Assembly (NCBI GenBank): GCA_902571375.1
Contig: CACGBP010000001.1
Coordinates: forward strand, 112,501 to 176,500
Source of the DNA: an uncultured Pelagibacteraceae bacterium
GTDB taxonomy: Bacteria; Pseudomonadota; Alphaproteobacteria; Pelagibacterales; Pelagibacteraceae
Direction: 5' to 3'
Length of the DNA stretch: 64,000 nucleotides
A model generated the notes under the pieces. The model saw nothing but the letters and a program-made list of their open reading frames with translations, ran no database searches and was not told the DNA's origin. Position numbers and translations under genes: made by a program. Shown here in pieces: positions 26,398-35,341 of the stretch; positions within the stretch are counted from its first letter, which is position 1, and each line of letters starts with the position of its first letter.

Positions 26398-28047
26398 ATG
26401 TCATTAAACTTTTTTATATTTTTCACTTATTATTTTATTATTTTAGTATCTATAGTTGGATATGGATCCGTTTTTTTGAGTTTTGAGAAAAAAAATAAAT
26501 CTGAATATAATCTTGGTGTTATTGGTTTAGTTGGAATATTTTTTTTAATTGTTTATTCGTATTTAAGCAATATTTTTATACCTCATTCTAAAATACATAA
26601 TTTTTTAATTATCTTTTTCGGATTTTTATTTTTTCTCTACTATATTTATAAAAATCATCATAAGAGAAATTTAAAAAATAATTTGCTTTTATTTTTTCTT
26701 ATATTCTTAGCATTATTTATATCATTACTAATTGAAAAAAATCATGATGATTTTCCTTATTATCATTTTGCCTATACATATAATCTAACACAAGACAGTC
26801 TTAATTTTGGAATTGGAAAGCTGAATCATGGATTTAGGACACCGTCATCAATTTTTTATCTCAATTCATTATTTTATTTGCCCTTTGCAGAATACTATTT
26901 ATTTAATTTTTCTGCTGTCTTTATATTGGGTTTTTCAAATATTATTTTGTTAAAAAAAATTAGTAATTTTTTTGAGAATTTCAAAATGAAAAGTATGGAA
27001 ATTAACTTCTCAAATTATTTGGCATTATTGTCATTTATTTTTATAAATATTTTTTTTTACAGAATATCTGAACATGGCACAGATAGATCAGCACAGATTT
27101 TAATTTTTTTATTATTCATTTATCTATTTGAAATGTTCGAAAATAAAAATAATGAAAAAATAGATCTATTTTTTATTTCAATTTTATTTACACTTATTAT
27201 TTCTTTAAAATCTTTCTATTTTTTATACATGTTATTGTTTATTCCTTTGTTTTATTTTTTTTTACAAAAAAATAATAATTTATCTTTAACTTTAAGATTA
27301 TTTTTTACAAAAAATTATTCATTTTATTCAACTTTGTTAATTTTATTAATTTTACTTTCATATTTTGTAAATACAGGGTGTTTACTTTATCCAATTTCAT
27401 TTACATGTTTTGAAAATTTTGCATGGTCAATACCAATCGATAGTGTAAAAAAAATGAATGATTGGTATGAGTTGTGGTCTAAATCTGGTGCTAATCCAAA
27501 TTATAGAGTTTCTAATCCCGAGGAATATATAATTGGTTTAAATTGGGTTTCAAATTGGATCCAGAATTATTTTTTTTATAAAGTGTCAGATTTTATATTA
27601 GGTTTAATTTCAATTCTTTTGATTTTTTGGATAATAATTAGAAATTTTAAGAAAAAGAAAAAAAAATTAATAATAAATAAATTTTCAAAATATTTATATC
27701 TGGTATTAATATTGATTTTTATTGAATGGTTCTTAAATCATCCAGCTTTGAGGTATGGAGGCTTTTCTGTTATTGCGCTTTTAATTTTTATTCCTTTTTC
27801 ATTTTATCTAAACAAATTTAGTCTTAATTATTCCCAATTTAATCGAATTTCGGTAGTGCTAGTTTGTTTGACGACACTTATTTTTGAAGCTAGAAATTTA
27901 AATAGGATTGTTAAGGAAGTAAAAATATATAATTATAAGCCTTTTATTGAAACATATTACAAAATTGATAAAAACTATTTTTCAATCCAAAAAAAAATAG
28001 ATAACTTAAAAAATGAAGATGGTCCATTATCTAAAACTATTTTTTAG
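26398..28047 (+). CDS. Multi-pass membrane protein, putative GT-C-like
   Basis: 549 residues with about twelve hydrophobic helices. After a cluster of N-terminal helices comes a loop beginning EKNHDDFPYYHF, where acidic residues after an early helix recall the catalytic Asp of GT-C fold glycosyltransferases, then LNHGFRTPSSIFYLNSLFYLPF and a conserved-looking NHPALRYGG near the C-terminus. That layout is shared with large hypothetical membrane proteins of polysaccharide loci. A polyprenyl-phosphate-sugar-dependent transferase is a reasonable inference; I do not recognise a specific family. Confidence 0.5.
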   Translation: MSLNFFIFFTYYFIILVSIVGYGSVFLSFEKKNKSEYNLGVIGLVGIFFLIVYSYLSNIFIPHSKIHNFLIIFFGFLFFLYYIYKNHHKRNLKNNLLLFFLIFLALFISLLIEKNHDDFPYYHFAYTYNLTQDSLNFGIGKLNHGFRTPSSIFYLNSLFYLPFAEYYLFNFSAVFILGFSNIILLKKISNFFENFKMKSMEINFSNYLALLSFIFINIFFYRISEHGTDRSAQILIFLLFIYLFEMFENKNNEKIDLFFISILFTLIISLKSFYFLYMLLFIPLFYFFLQKNNNLSLTLRLFFTKNYSFYSTLLILLILLSYFVNTGCLLYPISFTCFENFAWSIPIDSVKKMNDWYELWSKSGANPNYRVSNPEEYIIGLNWVSNWIQNYFFYKVSDFILGLISILLIFWIIIRNFKKKKKKLIINKFSKYLYLVLILIFIEWFLNHPALRYGGFSVIALLIFIPFSFYLNKFSLNYSQFNRISVVLVCLTTLIFEARNLNRIVKEVKIYNYKPFIETYYKIDKNYFSIQKKIDNLKNEDGPLSKTIF

Positions 28048-28083
28048 ATTTTATTTCAACTGAAATTAGTGTAATAAATTTTT

Positions 28084-29133
28084 ATGGCGAAAAAAATTGC
28101 ACTTATATTTGGTATAACTGGTCAAGATGGATCTTACTTAGCAGACTTTTTGTTAAGAAAAAAATATACTGTTCATGGAGTAAAAAGAAGATCGTCATCA
28201 TTCAACACAGCTAGAATTGACCACATTTATCAAGATCCACACGAAAGTAAGAAAAATTTTATACTTCATTATGGAGATGTAACCGACTCTTCTTCTGTTT
28301 CACAAATAATAAAAAATGTGAGACCCAATGAAATTTATAATCTTGCAGCACAGTCACATGTTGCAGTTTCATTTGAAGTACCAGAGTATACTGCTAATGC
28401 AGATGGATTGGGAGTTTTAAGAATTTTAGAGGCAATTAAATTTCATAAGTTGGAGAGTTATACAAAATTTTATCAAGCCGGAACCTCTGAGATGTATGGT
28501 GAAGTCCAGCAAATCCCACAAACTGAAAAAACTGAATTTTATCCTTTAAGTCCATATGGTGTTGCAAAATTATACGGTCACTGGATTACAAAAAATTATA
28601 GAGAGGCCTATAACATATTTGCTTGTAATGGAATATTATTTAATCATGAAAGTCCCAGAAGAGGTGAGACGTTTGTAACAAAAAAAATAATCAGGGGCCT
28701 TGTAAGAATTAAGTACGGTTATGATAAAAAGTTGTATTTAGGGAATTTAGATGCCAAAAGGGATTGGGGTCATGCGAAAGATTATGTAGAGGCCATGTGG
28801 AAAATTTTACAACAAAAAAAACCAGAGGATTATGTAATTGCCACCGGTAAACAATATAGTATTAGAAAATTTGTAAATATAGTTTGTCAGAAATTAGGAT
28901 TTAGAATTGTTTGGAGAGGTAAAGGCTTAAATGAAAAAGCATTTGATAAGAAAGATAAAAAAACCATTATTGAAGTTGATAAAAAATATTTTAGACCTTT
29001 AGATGTTAATACATTATTAGGAAAAGCGACCAAAGCAAGAAAAAAACTTAACTGGAAACCAAAGTATAATCTCAATTCATTAATAGATGAAATGATTGGG
29101 GAAGAGATTAAACAAATAAATGAAAATAAATAA
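28084..29133 (+). CDS. gmd: GDP-mannose 4,6-dehydratase
   Basis: 349 residues, full length. [10 protein letters not shown] (10-19) is the NADP loop, [17 protein letters not shown] (33-49) the Gmd-specific 2'-phosphate region, GTSEMYGE (133-140) the catalytic Ser/Thr and Glu, and Y158/K162 (SPYGVAK) the Tyr-x3-Lys pair. [13 protein letters not shown] is also family-specific. It makes GDP-4-keto-6-deoxymannose. Its end overlaps fcl by 14 nt. The mannose-supplying genes are not in this window. Confidence 0.95.
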   Translation: MAKKIALIFGITGQDGSYLADFLLRKKYTVHGVKRRSSSFNTARIDHIYQDPHESKKNFILHYGDVTDSSSVSQIIKNVRPNEIYNLAAQSHVAVSFEVPEYTANADGLGVLRILEAIKFHKLESYTKFYQAGTSEMYGEVQQIPQTEKTEFYPLSPYGVAKLYGHWITKNYREAYNIFACNGILFNHESPRRGETFVTKKIIRGLVRIKYGYDKKLYLGNLDAKRDWGHAKDYVEAMWKILQQKKPEDYVIATGKQYSIRKFVNIVCQKLGFRIVWRGKGLNEKAFDKKDKKTIIEVDKKYFRPLDVNTLLGKATKARKKLNWKPKYNLNSLIDEMIGEEIKQINENK

Positions 29134-30058
29134 GAACTCCAAAATTTTCATTGCTGGACACAATGGAATGGTAGGCTCAGCAATTAAAAAAAAATTTATA
29201 GAAAAAGGTTTTAAAAAAATCATTACTGTAAACAAAAAAAAATTAAACCTTATTGATCAACTTAAGGTATTTAATTTTTTAAAGAAAAAAAAGCCTGATT
29301 TAGTTATATTGGCTGCAGCAAAAGTTGGAGGAATTGTTGCAAACAGTTTATATAAAGAGAGTTTTATTTATGAAAATTTGCAAATTCAAAATAATATAAT
29401 ACATGGATCTTACAAAGCTGGAATTAAAGATTTAATATTTTTAGGCTCAAGCTGCATTTACCCAAAATTTTCTAGACAACCAATCAAAGAAAAATATATT
29501 TTGACTGGAGCACTAGAAGAAACAAATGATGCTTATGCAATTGCAAAAATTGCTGGTATAATAATGTGTAATAATTACAGCAAGAATTATAAATTAAATT
29601 ATAAATGTTTAATGCCATCCAATATGTATGGACCAAATGATAATTATGATCTTCAAAATTCCCATTTTTTTGCAGCATTAATAAGAAAAATACATGAAGC
29701 TAAAACTTTAAAAAAAAAATCTGTAAAAGTTTGGGGTAGTGGAAAAGTATTAAGAGAACTTTTGTTTGTAGATGATTTTGCTGATGCAGTTTACTTTTTT
29801 TTAAATAAAAAAATCAAGGAGTCATTTATTAATATTGGCTCAGGTCAAGATTATACAATTGAATGGTATACAAAATTTATAATGAAACAAATGGGTGTGC
29901 AGTTAAGGATTGATTATGATAAGTCTAAACCAGACGGTGTGCCAAAAAAATTACTTGATGTAAGTTTAGCAAAAAAATATGGGTGGAAAAGTAAAACGTC
30001 TTTAAGAGAAGGTCTTATTCAGACTTTAGAAGATTTTGAGTTAGGTTATAGGACATGA
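29120..30058 (+). CDS. fcl: GDP-L-fucose synthase
   Basis: 312 residues. [11 protein letters not shown] (12-22) is the NADP loop, [10 protein letters not shown] (108-117) the catalytic serine strand, and Y139/K143 (YAIAK) the catalytic pair. [12 protein letters not shown] and [12 protein letters not shown] are characteristic of Fcl/WcaG. It epimerises and reduces the Gmd product to GDP-L-fucose. Overlap with gmd by 14 nt and with the next SDR gene by 4 nt suggests one operon delivering fucose to a local glycosyltransferase. Confidence 0.95.
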   Translation: MKINKNSKIFIAGHNGMVGSAIKKKFIEKGFKKIITVNKKKLNLIDQLKVFNFLKKKKPDLVILAAAKVGGIVANSLYKESFIYENLQIQNNIIHGSYKAGIKDLIFLGSSCIYPKFSRQPIKEKYILTGALEETNDAYAIAKIAGIIMCNNYSKNYKLNYKCLMPSNMYGPNDNYDLQNSHFFAALIRKIHEAKTLKKKSVKVWGSGKVLRELLFVDDFADAVYFFLNKKIKESFINIGSGQDYTIEWYTKFIMKQMGVQLRIDYDKSKPDGVPKKLLDVSLAKKYGWKSKTSLREGLIQTLEDFELGYRT

Positions 30059-30951
30059 AAAAAAATAATATTGTAATTACAGGAGGTGCTGGATTTGTTG
30101 GATCAAACCTTATTGAATTTTTTTTAAAAAAAACCAAATATAAAATTTTAAGTATTGACAATTACTCTTCTGGAACAATTAAAAATCATATCCGAAACAG
30201 AAGGGTAAGTTATATAAAAGGTGAAACAAAAAATATTCATAAAATATTAAATTCAAAAAAAAAGGTTATAAATTCTGTATTTCATTTTGGTGAATTTTCT
30301 AGAATTTATCAAAGCTTTCTTAAAATGAACGAGTGTATTGACTCAAATACTATTGGAACAAATGCGGTTTTTAGTTTTTGTTTAAAAAATAAAATTAAAT
30401 TGATTTATTCAGCAACATCAGCCTCAATTGGCAATAGAGGTAATGATAAAAACTTATCTCCGTATGCTTTCACGAAAGCTAAAAATTTAGAGTTACTTGA
30501 TAATTTAAAAAAATGGTTCAACTTTAAATTTGAAATTTTGTACTTTTATAATGTTTATGGTCCTAAACAAATCTCAATTGGAAATATGGCTACAGTGATT
30601 GGTATTTTTGAGGATCTTTATAAAAAAAAAAAGCCTTTAACTGTAGTTAAACCTGGAACGCAGAGTAGAAGATTTACACATATAGATGATACCATTAATG
30701 CATGTTATAAAGCATGGAGACTAAATAAATGTAGACATTATAGCATTACAAGTAAAACTAGTTACACTATTTTAGAAGTTGCAAAATTATTTAATTCAAA
30801 AATTAAAATGGTACCTTCAAGGAGAGGTGAGAGATTTGCATCAGCTTTAACTAATATGAATTTATCAAACAAAGTATATAAAATATATGGTAAAATTAGT
30901 CTTTCAGATTATATAAAAAACATCCTAAAAAGCTTAAGAAAATCAAGTTAA
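30055..30951 (+). CDS. NAD-dependent nucleotide-sugar epimerase (GalE-like SDR)
   Basis: 298 residues. ITGGAGFVGSNLIEF (8-22) is the NAD loop. LIYSATSASIGN supplies the Ser/Thr strand and Y137/K141 (SPYAFTK) the catalytic pair. FYNVYGPKQ and RRFTHIDD are extended-SDR motifs. It is shorter than classical GalE (about 335 residues), so a UDP- or GDP-sugar epimerase or dehydratase of unknown specificity is the safest call. It is the last surface gene before the 5S promoter. Confidence 0.8.
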   Translation: MKKNNIVITGGAGFVGSNLIEFFLKKTKYKILSIDNYSSGTIKNHIRNRRVSYIKGETKNIHKILNSKKKVINSVFHFGEFSRIYQSFLKMNECIDSNTIGTNAVFSFCLKNKIKLIYSATSASIGNRGNDKNLSPYAFTKAKNLELLDNLKKWFNFKFEILYFYNVYGPKQISIGNMATVIGIFEDLYKKKKPLTVVKPGTQSRRFTHIDDTINACYKAWRLNKCRHYSITSKTSYTILEVAKLFNSKIKMVPSRRGERFASALTNMNLSNKVYKIYGKISLSDYIKNILKSLRKSS

Positions 30952-30958
30952 TTGATTG

Positions 30959-30986
30959 TTTACATTATTTTAATTTCAAGTATAAA
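30959..30986 (+). promoter_or_regulatory. Sigma-70-type promoter driving the 5S gene
   Basis: TTTACA (30959-30964) and TATAAA (30981-30986) are separated by 16 bp and lie in the 39-bp gap after the last surface gene. Transcription would begin at or within a few bases of the predicted 5S 5' end at 30991. The placement fits a 5S gene that is no longer part of the 16S-23S transcript. Confidence 0.6.
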
Positions 30987-30990
30987 TCTC

Positions 30991-31108
30991 ATGCCGGTGA
31001 TTACTGCGAAGGGGTTATACCCGATCCCATTCCGAACTCGGAAGTCAAGCCCTTCTGCGCCGATGGTACTTTGTCTTAAGACATGGAAGAGTAGGACTTT
31101 GCCGGCAT
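30991..31108 (+). rRNA. rrf: 5S ribosomal RNA, detached from 16S-23S
   Basis: About 118 nt. The 5' ATGCCGG and 3' CCGGCAT ends pair perfectly as helix I. Conserved internal 5S sequences are present: CCCGATCCCATTCCGAACTC, followed by GAAGTCAAG in the loop B/helix III region, and CGATGGTACT in loop E/helix IV. The ends are inferred from helix I. No tRNA or 23S lies within 30 kb on the left, and the next gene is rpmJ 9 nt away. Confidence 0.93.
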
Positions 31109-31117
31109 TTTAATCAT

Positions 31118-31243
31118 ATGAAAATTAAAAGCTCATTAAAATCCATTAAAAAAAGAGATCTCAATTCTAAATTAGTTAGAAGAAGAGGAAGAATTTATGT
31201 GATTAATAAAACTAATCCAAAATTTAAAGCAAGACAAAAGTAA
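31118..31243 (+). CDS. rpmJ: 50S ribosomal protein L36
   Basis: 41 residues, [18 protein letters not shown] followed by [23 protein letters not shown]. This matches the alphaproteobacterial zinc-free (C-minus) L36, which lacks the cysteines of the zinc-binding form. It begins 9 nt after the 5S end, so the mRNA probably continues from the 5S transcript or is processed from it. The start codon lies in the loop of a possible hairpin (31108-31114 with 31124-31130). Confidence 0.93.
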   Translation: MKIKSSLKSIKKRDLNSKLVRRRGRIYVINKTNPKFKARQK

Positions 31244-31248
31244 TTCTT

Positions 31249-31359
31249 ATGGATAATGAAAGCCATAAAAATACTTGGAATAATTTCACTAAATTTGTTT
31301 TGTGGGGATCTGTCGCTGTAGTAATAGTTTTAGTTTTAATGGCAATATTCTTGTTATAG
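31249..31359 (+). CDS. aa3-type cytochrome c oxidase subunit IV (small)
   Basis: 36 residues: a short charged N-terminus (MDNESHKNTWNNFTKFVLWG) and one membrane helix of V, I, L and M residues. Length, the T-W aromatic lead and the single C-terminal helix match the bacterial aa3-type subunit IV family (alphaproteobacterial), which is commonly found directly before the transhydrogenase genes, as here. It is 5 nt after rpmJ and 9 nt before pntAA. It should sit in the inner membrane with the oxidase. Confidence 0.72.
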   Translation: MDNESHKNTWNNFTKFVLWGSVAVVIVLVLMAIFLL

Positions 31360-31368
31360 ATATTCTCA

Positions 31369-32457
31369 ATGAAGATAGCATCAATTTCAGAAGACAAAAA
31401 TATTGAGAAACGAGTTTCGATTACTCCAGAAATTGCAAAGAAATATTTGTCGAATGGATTTGAGGTTTCTCTCAGTAAAAATTATGGTGTTCATTTAGGA
31501 TTTAGCAATCAAGAATATGAGTCTATAGGAGTAAAGCTAGCTGAAAATAATAAAGACGTAATTAAAGATAGTGATATTGTAACTCAATTAGGTCTTCCAA
31601 CAGATGAAAATCTTTCACATTTTCATGAAAATCAAATTTTAATTGGAGTTCTTAATCCTTATTTAAATAAAAATAAATTAGATGAGCTAAATAAAAAAAA
31701 AATAAATATGTTCTCATTGGAATTATTACCCAGAATTACACGAGCACAGTCAATGGATATACTTTCATCTCAAGCAAATTTAGCTGGATACAAAGCGGTA
31801 GTAGAGTCTTTTGCATATTTTCAAAAAGCTATTCCAATGATGATGACAGCAGCAGGAACGATCCCTGCAGCAAAAGTTTTAGTTGTTGGTGCTGGTGTTG
31901 CAGGTCTTCAAGCAATTGCAACTGCTAAAAGAATGGGGGCAATTGTTTTTGCTACTGATGTAAGAATTGCTTCAAAAGAGCAGGTTGAAAGTTTAGGTGG
32001 AAAATTTTTAATGGTGGAGGGATCTGAAAATCTTGAAACAGAGGGTGGATATGCAAAAGAAACATCAGATGATTTTAAAAAAAAACAAGAGGAACTTTTA
32101 GCAGAAACATTGAAAAAAATTGATATTGTTATTTGTACTGCTTTAATACCAGGAAAAAAAGCTCCAATTATTATTAAAGCTGAAATGATTAAGAATATGC
32201 AGTCGGGTTCTGTGATCTATGATTTAGCTGCTATCCAGGGAGGCAATACCTCATTAACTAAAGTTAATCAAATTATAGATGATAATGGCGTGAAAATTAT
32301 GGGTGAAACAAATATTTTAAATAAACTACCAACTTCAGCATCGAATCTTTATGCAAAAAATGTATTTAACTTCATTACTAATCTATATGATAATAAAGAA
32401 AAAAAGATTAATATTAATTTAGAAGATGAAATAATAGAGAAAACACTTATTAAATAG
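31369..32457 (+). CDS. pntAA: NAD(P)+ transhydrogenase alpha subunit, part 1
   Basis: 362 residues. This is the soluble NAD(H)-binding domain I: EKRVSITPEIAKKY at the N-terminus, SMDILSSQANLAGY (the RQD-loop region), and the Rossmann motif VLVVGAGVAGLQAIATAKRMGA. The alpha subunit is split from its membrane part, the usual alphaproteobacterial arrangement. With pntAB and pntB it forms the proton-translocating transhydrogenase that makes NADPH from NADH. The gap to pntAB is 2 nt. Confidence 0.94.
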   Translation: MKIASISEDKNIEKRVSITPEIAKKYLSNGFEVSLSKNYGVHLGFSNQEYESIGVKLAENNKDVIKDSDIVTQLGLPTDENLSHFHENQILIGVLNPYLNKNKLDELNKKKINMFSLELLPRITRAQSMDILSSQANLAGYKAVVESFAYFQKAIPMMMTAAGTIPAAKVLVVGAGVAGLQAIATAKRMGAIVFATDVRIASKEQVESLGGKFLMVEGSENLETEGGYAKETSDDFKKKQEELLAETLKKIDIVICTALIPGKKAPIIIKAEMIKNMQSGSVIYDLAAIQGGNTSLTKVNQIIDDNGVKIMGETNILNKLPTSASNLYAKNVFNFITNLYDNKEKKININLEDEIIEKTLIK

Positions 32458-32459
32458 TT

Positions 32460-32768
32460 ATGGAAATAGATCCCTTTATATTTAGATTGAGCATATTTAT
32501 ATTGTCTATATTTGTAGGATATTATGTTGTATGGAGCGTAACTCCGTCATTGCACACACCTTTGATGTCTGTAACTAATGCTATATCATCAGTAATTATA
32601 GTAGGTGCAATAATTGCAGCATTATCTGGTAATGAGGAAGTTATCTTTTCATCATCAAGTATTTATGGTTTCTTAGCAATTGTATTAGCGGCAGTTAATA
32701 TTTTCGGTGGATTTTTGGTTACTCAAAGAATGCTGGCTATGTATAAAAAAAAGAAAAAGGATAAATAA
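32460..32768 (+). CDS. pntAB: NAD(P) transhydrogenase alpha subunit, part 2 (membrane)
   Basis: 102 residues with about three or four membrane helices, including VVWSVTPSLHTPLMSVTNAI, the conserved signature of the domain II alpha portion, and a C-terminal basic tail. It overlaps pntB by 1 nt (TAATG). Together with pntB helices it forms the proton channel in the inner membrane. Confidence 0.93.
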   Translation: MEIDPFIFRLSIFILSIFVGYYVVWSVTPSLHTPLMSVTNAISSVIIVGAIIAALSGNEEVIFSSSSIYGFLAIVLAAVNIFGGFLVTQRMLAMYKKKKKDK

Positions 32769-34165
32769 TGTCTGCAAACCTTTCAGCATCCTTATATTTA
32801 ATATCAGGGGTATTATTTATTTTAGCTTTAAGAGGACTGTCTTCACCAGAAACTTCAAGACAGGGGAATTTATTTGGTATAATTGGAATGGTAATAGCAG
32901 TTACTGTTACATTTCTATCTGTAGGTAATTTTACATCTGGATTTATTTATGTGTTAATATTTTTAATTATAGGTGGAAGTATTGGCGCATTTATAGCTTA
33001 TAAAATTCCAATGACTGCAATGCCAGAACTAGTTGCAGGCTTTCACAGTTTAGTAGGATTAGCTGCTGTATTTGTAGCGATTTCTGCTTTTATAAATCCA
33101 GAAGCTTTTGGACTTGGAACTCCAGGCAATATAAAGTTAGCAAGCCTAATCGAGATGGCGATTGGAGCTGCAGTTGGTGCGATTACTTTTTCAGGCTCAG
33201 TTATTGCATTTTTAAAACTCCAAGGAATAATGTCAGGAGCACCTATTACTTTTAAAGGCCAACATGCATTAAATGCATTAATATTGGCTTCAATAGTAAT
33301 TTTAACTTTTTATTTATGCTCTTCTCAATCCTCTAATTTATTTTGGATATTAATTGCAGTTTCTTTTTTAATTGGTTTTTTAATTATTATTCCAATCGGT
33401 GGAGCAGATATGCCAGTAGTTATTTCGATGCTTAATTCATACTCTGGTTGGGCTGCTGCAGGTATAGGATTTACATTAGAAAACTCTGCATTAATAATAA
33501 CTGGGGCCTTAGTAGGTTCTTCGGGTGCAATATTATCTTACATAATGTGTAAAGGTATGAACCGATCTTTCTTTAATGTTATTTTAGGTGGTTTTGGAGC
33601 AACTGAGCAATCAACTTCAGATAAAAATAAAGAGCAACGTCCAGTAAAAAGTGGGAATGCTGACGACGCAGGTTTTTTAATGAAAAATGCTTCTTCAGTT
33701 ATAATTGTACCAGGCTATGGAATGGCTGTGGCTCAGGCTCAGCACGCTTTAAGAGAAATGGTCGATACCTTAAAAAAAAACGATATAAAAGTTTCTTACG
33801 CAATACACCCTGTTGCAGGAAGGATGCCAGGCCATATGAATGTTTTGCTTGCTGAAGCAAATGTACCATATGATGAGGTTTTTGAACTAGAAGAAATTAA
33901 CAATGATTTTGCTAATGCAGATGTTGCCTATGTTATAGGTGCTAACGATGTTACTAATCCAGTTGCAAAAACTGATCCTCAAAGTCCAATTTATGGTATG
34001 CCAGTACTTGATGTAGAAAAATGTAAATCTGTACTTTTTGTTAAAAGAAGTCTATCCCCAGGATATGCAGGGATCGATAATGATCTTTTTTATAAAGAAA
34101 ATACTCTTATGTTGTTTGGTGATGCAAAAAAAATGACAGAGGAAATAATTAAGAATCTTGGCTAG
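32768..34165 (+). CDS. pntB: NAD(P) transhydrogenase beta subunit
   Basis: 465 residues. The N-terminal half has about nine membrane helices (GADMPVVISMLNSYSGWAAAG is a strong family motif). The C-terminal domain III binds NADP(H): IVPGYGMAVAQAQHALREM, HPVAGRMPGHMNVLLAEA and ANDVTNPVAKTDPQSPIYGMP. All are intact. It ends the conserved block and is followed after 36 nt by the second surface block. Confidence 0.95.
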   Translation: MSANLSASLYLISGVLFILALRGLSSPETSRQGNLFGIIGMVIAVTVTFLSVGNFTSGFIYVLIFLIIGGSIGAFIAYKIPMTAMPELVAGFHSLVGLAAVFVAISAFINPEAFGLGTPGNIKLASLIEMAIGAAVGAITFSGSVIAFLKLQGIMSGAPITFKGQHALNALILASIVILTFYLCSSQSSNLFWILIAVSFLIGFLIIIPIGGADMPVVISMLNSYSGWAAAGIGFTLENSALIITGALVGSSGAILSYIMCKGMNRSFFNVILGGFGATEQSTSDKNKEQRPVKSGNADDAGFLMKNASSVIIVPGYGMAVAQAQHALREMVDTLKKNDIKVSYAIHPVAGRMPGHMNVLLAEANVPYDEVFELEEINNDFANADVAYVIGANDVTNPVAKTDPQSPIYGMPVLDVEKCKSVLFVKRSLSPGYAGIDNDLFYKENTLMLFGDAKKMTEEIIKNLG

Positions 34166-34173
34166 ATAAAAAG

Positions 34174-34194
34174 AATAATCATAAATAGATTATT
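34174..34194 (+). terminator. Weak AT-rich hairpin after pntB
   Basis: AATAATC and GATTATT form a 7-bp stem with a 7-nt loop in the 36-nt gap after pntB. There is no clean T run behind it, so it is at best a weak terminator or an mRNA-end hairpin. Confidence 0.3.
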
Positions 34195-34201
34195 TAAATA
34201 T

Positions 34202-35341
34202 ATGAGTTTAAAAGGAGATTTAAATAACAAAAAAAAAAATTTAATATTTTTTTATCCCTCACTAGAAATAGGTGGTTTGACAAAAAATTTATTCTCTTTA
34301 ATAAACTCTTTGTCGAGAAAAAACTATAATATAACCTTTATCACTTTTGACAAAATTTCTGAAAATAATGTAGGCAGTAAATTATACAAATTTGATAAAA
34401 ACATAAAAGTTGTAACTCCAGAAATAAAAATTAAATCTCACAAAAGGTATTTAAAATATTTTTTTTGTTTTTTTTTATTATTAAAATATTTGTATAATAA
34501 AAAATATTTATTGGTTTCATTTCAAAGTAATGTTTTGGCTATTTTGGCTGCTAAACTCACAAATTCAAAAATTGTAATTAGGTGTAATACGGCTCCATCA
34601 AAGTATATTACTAACTTAATTAAAAAAATTTTCTTTAAGGTTGTATATTCGCAATCAAACAAAATATTAGTAACTTCAAAAGATTTTAAAATTGAAATGA
34701 AAAAATATTTTAATCTAAATAGTATTGTGCATAGACAGTCGCTAGATATTGAAGGAATAAAATTAAAATCTAAAAAAAAAATAAATTTCAATTTTTTCAA
34801 AAATTATAGAGACTTAAAAATAATTAATGTTGGAAGATTGACCTATCAAAAAGATATTATAACTTTATTAAAGTCATTTTCAAAACTTATTAAAATAAGA
34901 AAAGCAAGATTGTTGTTAATTGGAAATGGATCTGAAGAAAATAAAATTAAGATTTTTGTTAAAAAGTATAAATTATCAGCGCATGTAAAAATTATCAATT
35001 TTCAAAATAACCCATATAACTATATTTCTCTAGCTGATGTAAAAGTATTAAGTTCAAGATTTGAGGGTAATCCAAATATATTATTAGAAATAGCTTGTCT
35101 AAAAAAATTAATCATTTCAACTGATTGTAAAGTTGGACCAAGTGAGATTTTGCAGAGAGGGAAAGGTGGTATTTTATATAATGTGGGTGACTTTAACTCA
35201 TTATATAAGATTCTTAAAAACTTAAATTTAGGAGACAAAGTATTAAAAAAAAAAATAGACATTACATATAAATATGTAAAAAGTAATTTTAGAAAAGATA
35301 TAAGCAAAAAATTTATTAAAATCATTAGAGATATAAAATGA
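34202..35341 (+). CDS. Glycosyltransferase family 4
   Basis: 379 residues. LEIGGLTKNLF (21-31) is the acceptor-side GG loop, NVGRLTYQKDI (209-219) and LIGNGSEE (239-246) the donor side, and E288/E296 in RFEGNPNILLEIA the E-x7-E motif, followed by KVGPSEIL. All GT4 elements are present. It is the first gene of the second surface block. Its stop overlaps the FAD oxidoreductase start by 4 nt (ATGA). Confidence 0.87.
   Translation: MSLKGDLNNKKKNLIFFYPSLEIGGLTKNLFSLINSLSRKNYNITFITFDKISENNVGSKLYKFDKNIKVVTPEIKIKSHKRYLKYFFCFFLLLKYLYNKKYLLVSFQSNVLAILAAKLTNSKIVIRCNTAPSKYITNLIKKIFFKVVYSQSNKILVTSKDFKIEMKKYFNLNSIVHRQSLDIEGIKLKSKKKINFNFFKNYRDLKIINVGRLTYQKDIITLLKSFSKLIKIRKARLLLIGNGSEENKIKIFVKKYKLSAHVKIINFQNNPYNYISLADVKVLSSRFEGNPNILLEIACLKKLIISTDCKVGPSEILQRGKGGILYNVGDFNSLYKILKNLNLGDKVLKKKIDITYKYVKSNFRKDISKKFIKIIRDIK

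Larger units (their letters stand above)
1..30951. other. Surface-polysaccharide variable island, left block (HVR2-like)
   Basis: About 28 consecutive surface-glycan genes, with several strand switches, end directly at an isolated 5S rRNA gene. In SAR11 genomes the hypervariable region 2 has been described between 23S and 5S, with this type of content. The 16S-23S end is not in the window, so the assignment to that region is inferred from the 5S side only. Confidence 0.7.

Noticed and set aside
31369-32768. pntA split in two genes, possible frameshift
   Set aside because: The divided alpha subunit (pntAA/pntAB) is the normal alphaproteobacterial arrangement, and both parts have good starts and complete motifs.
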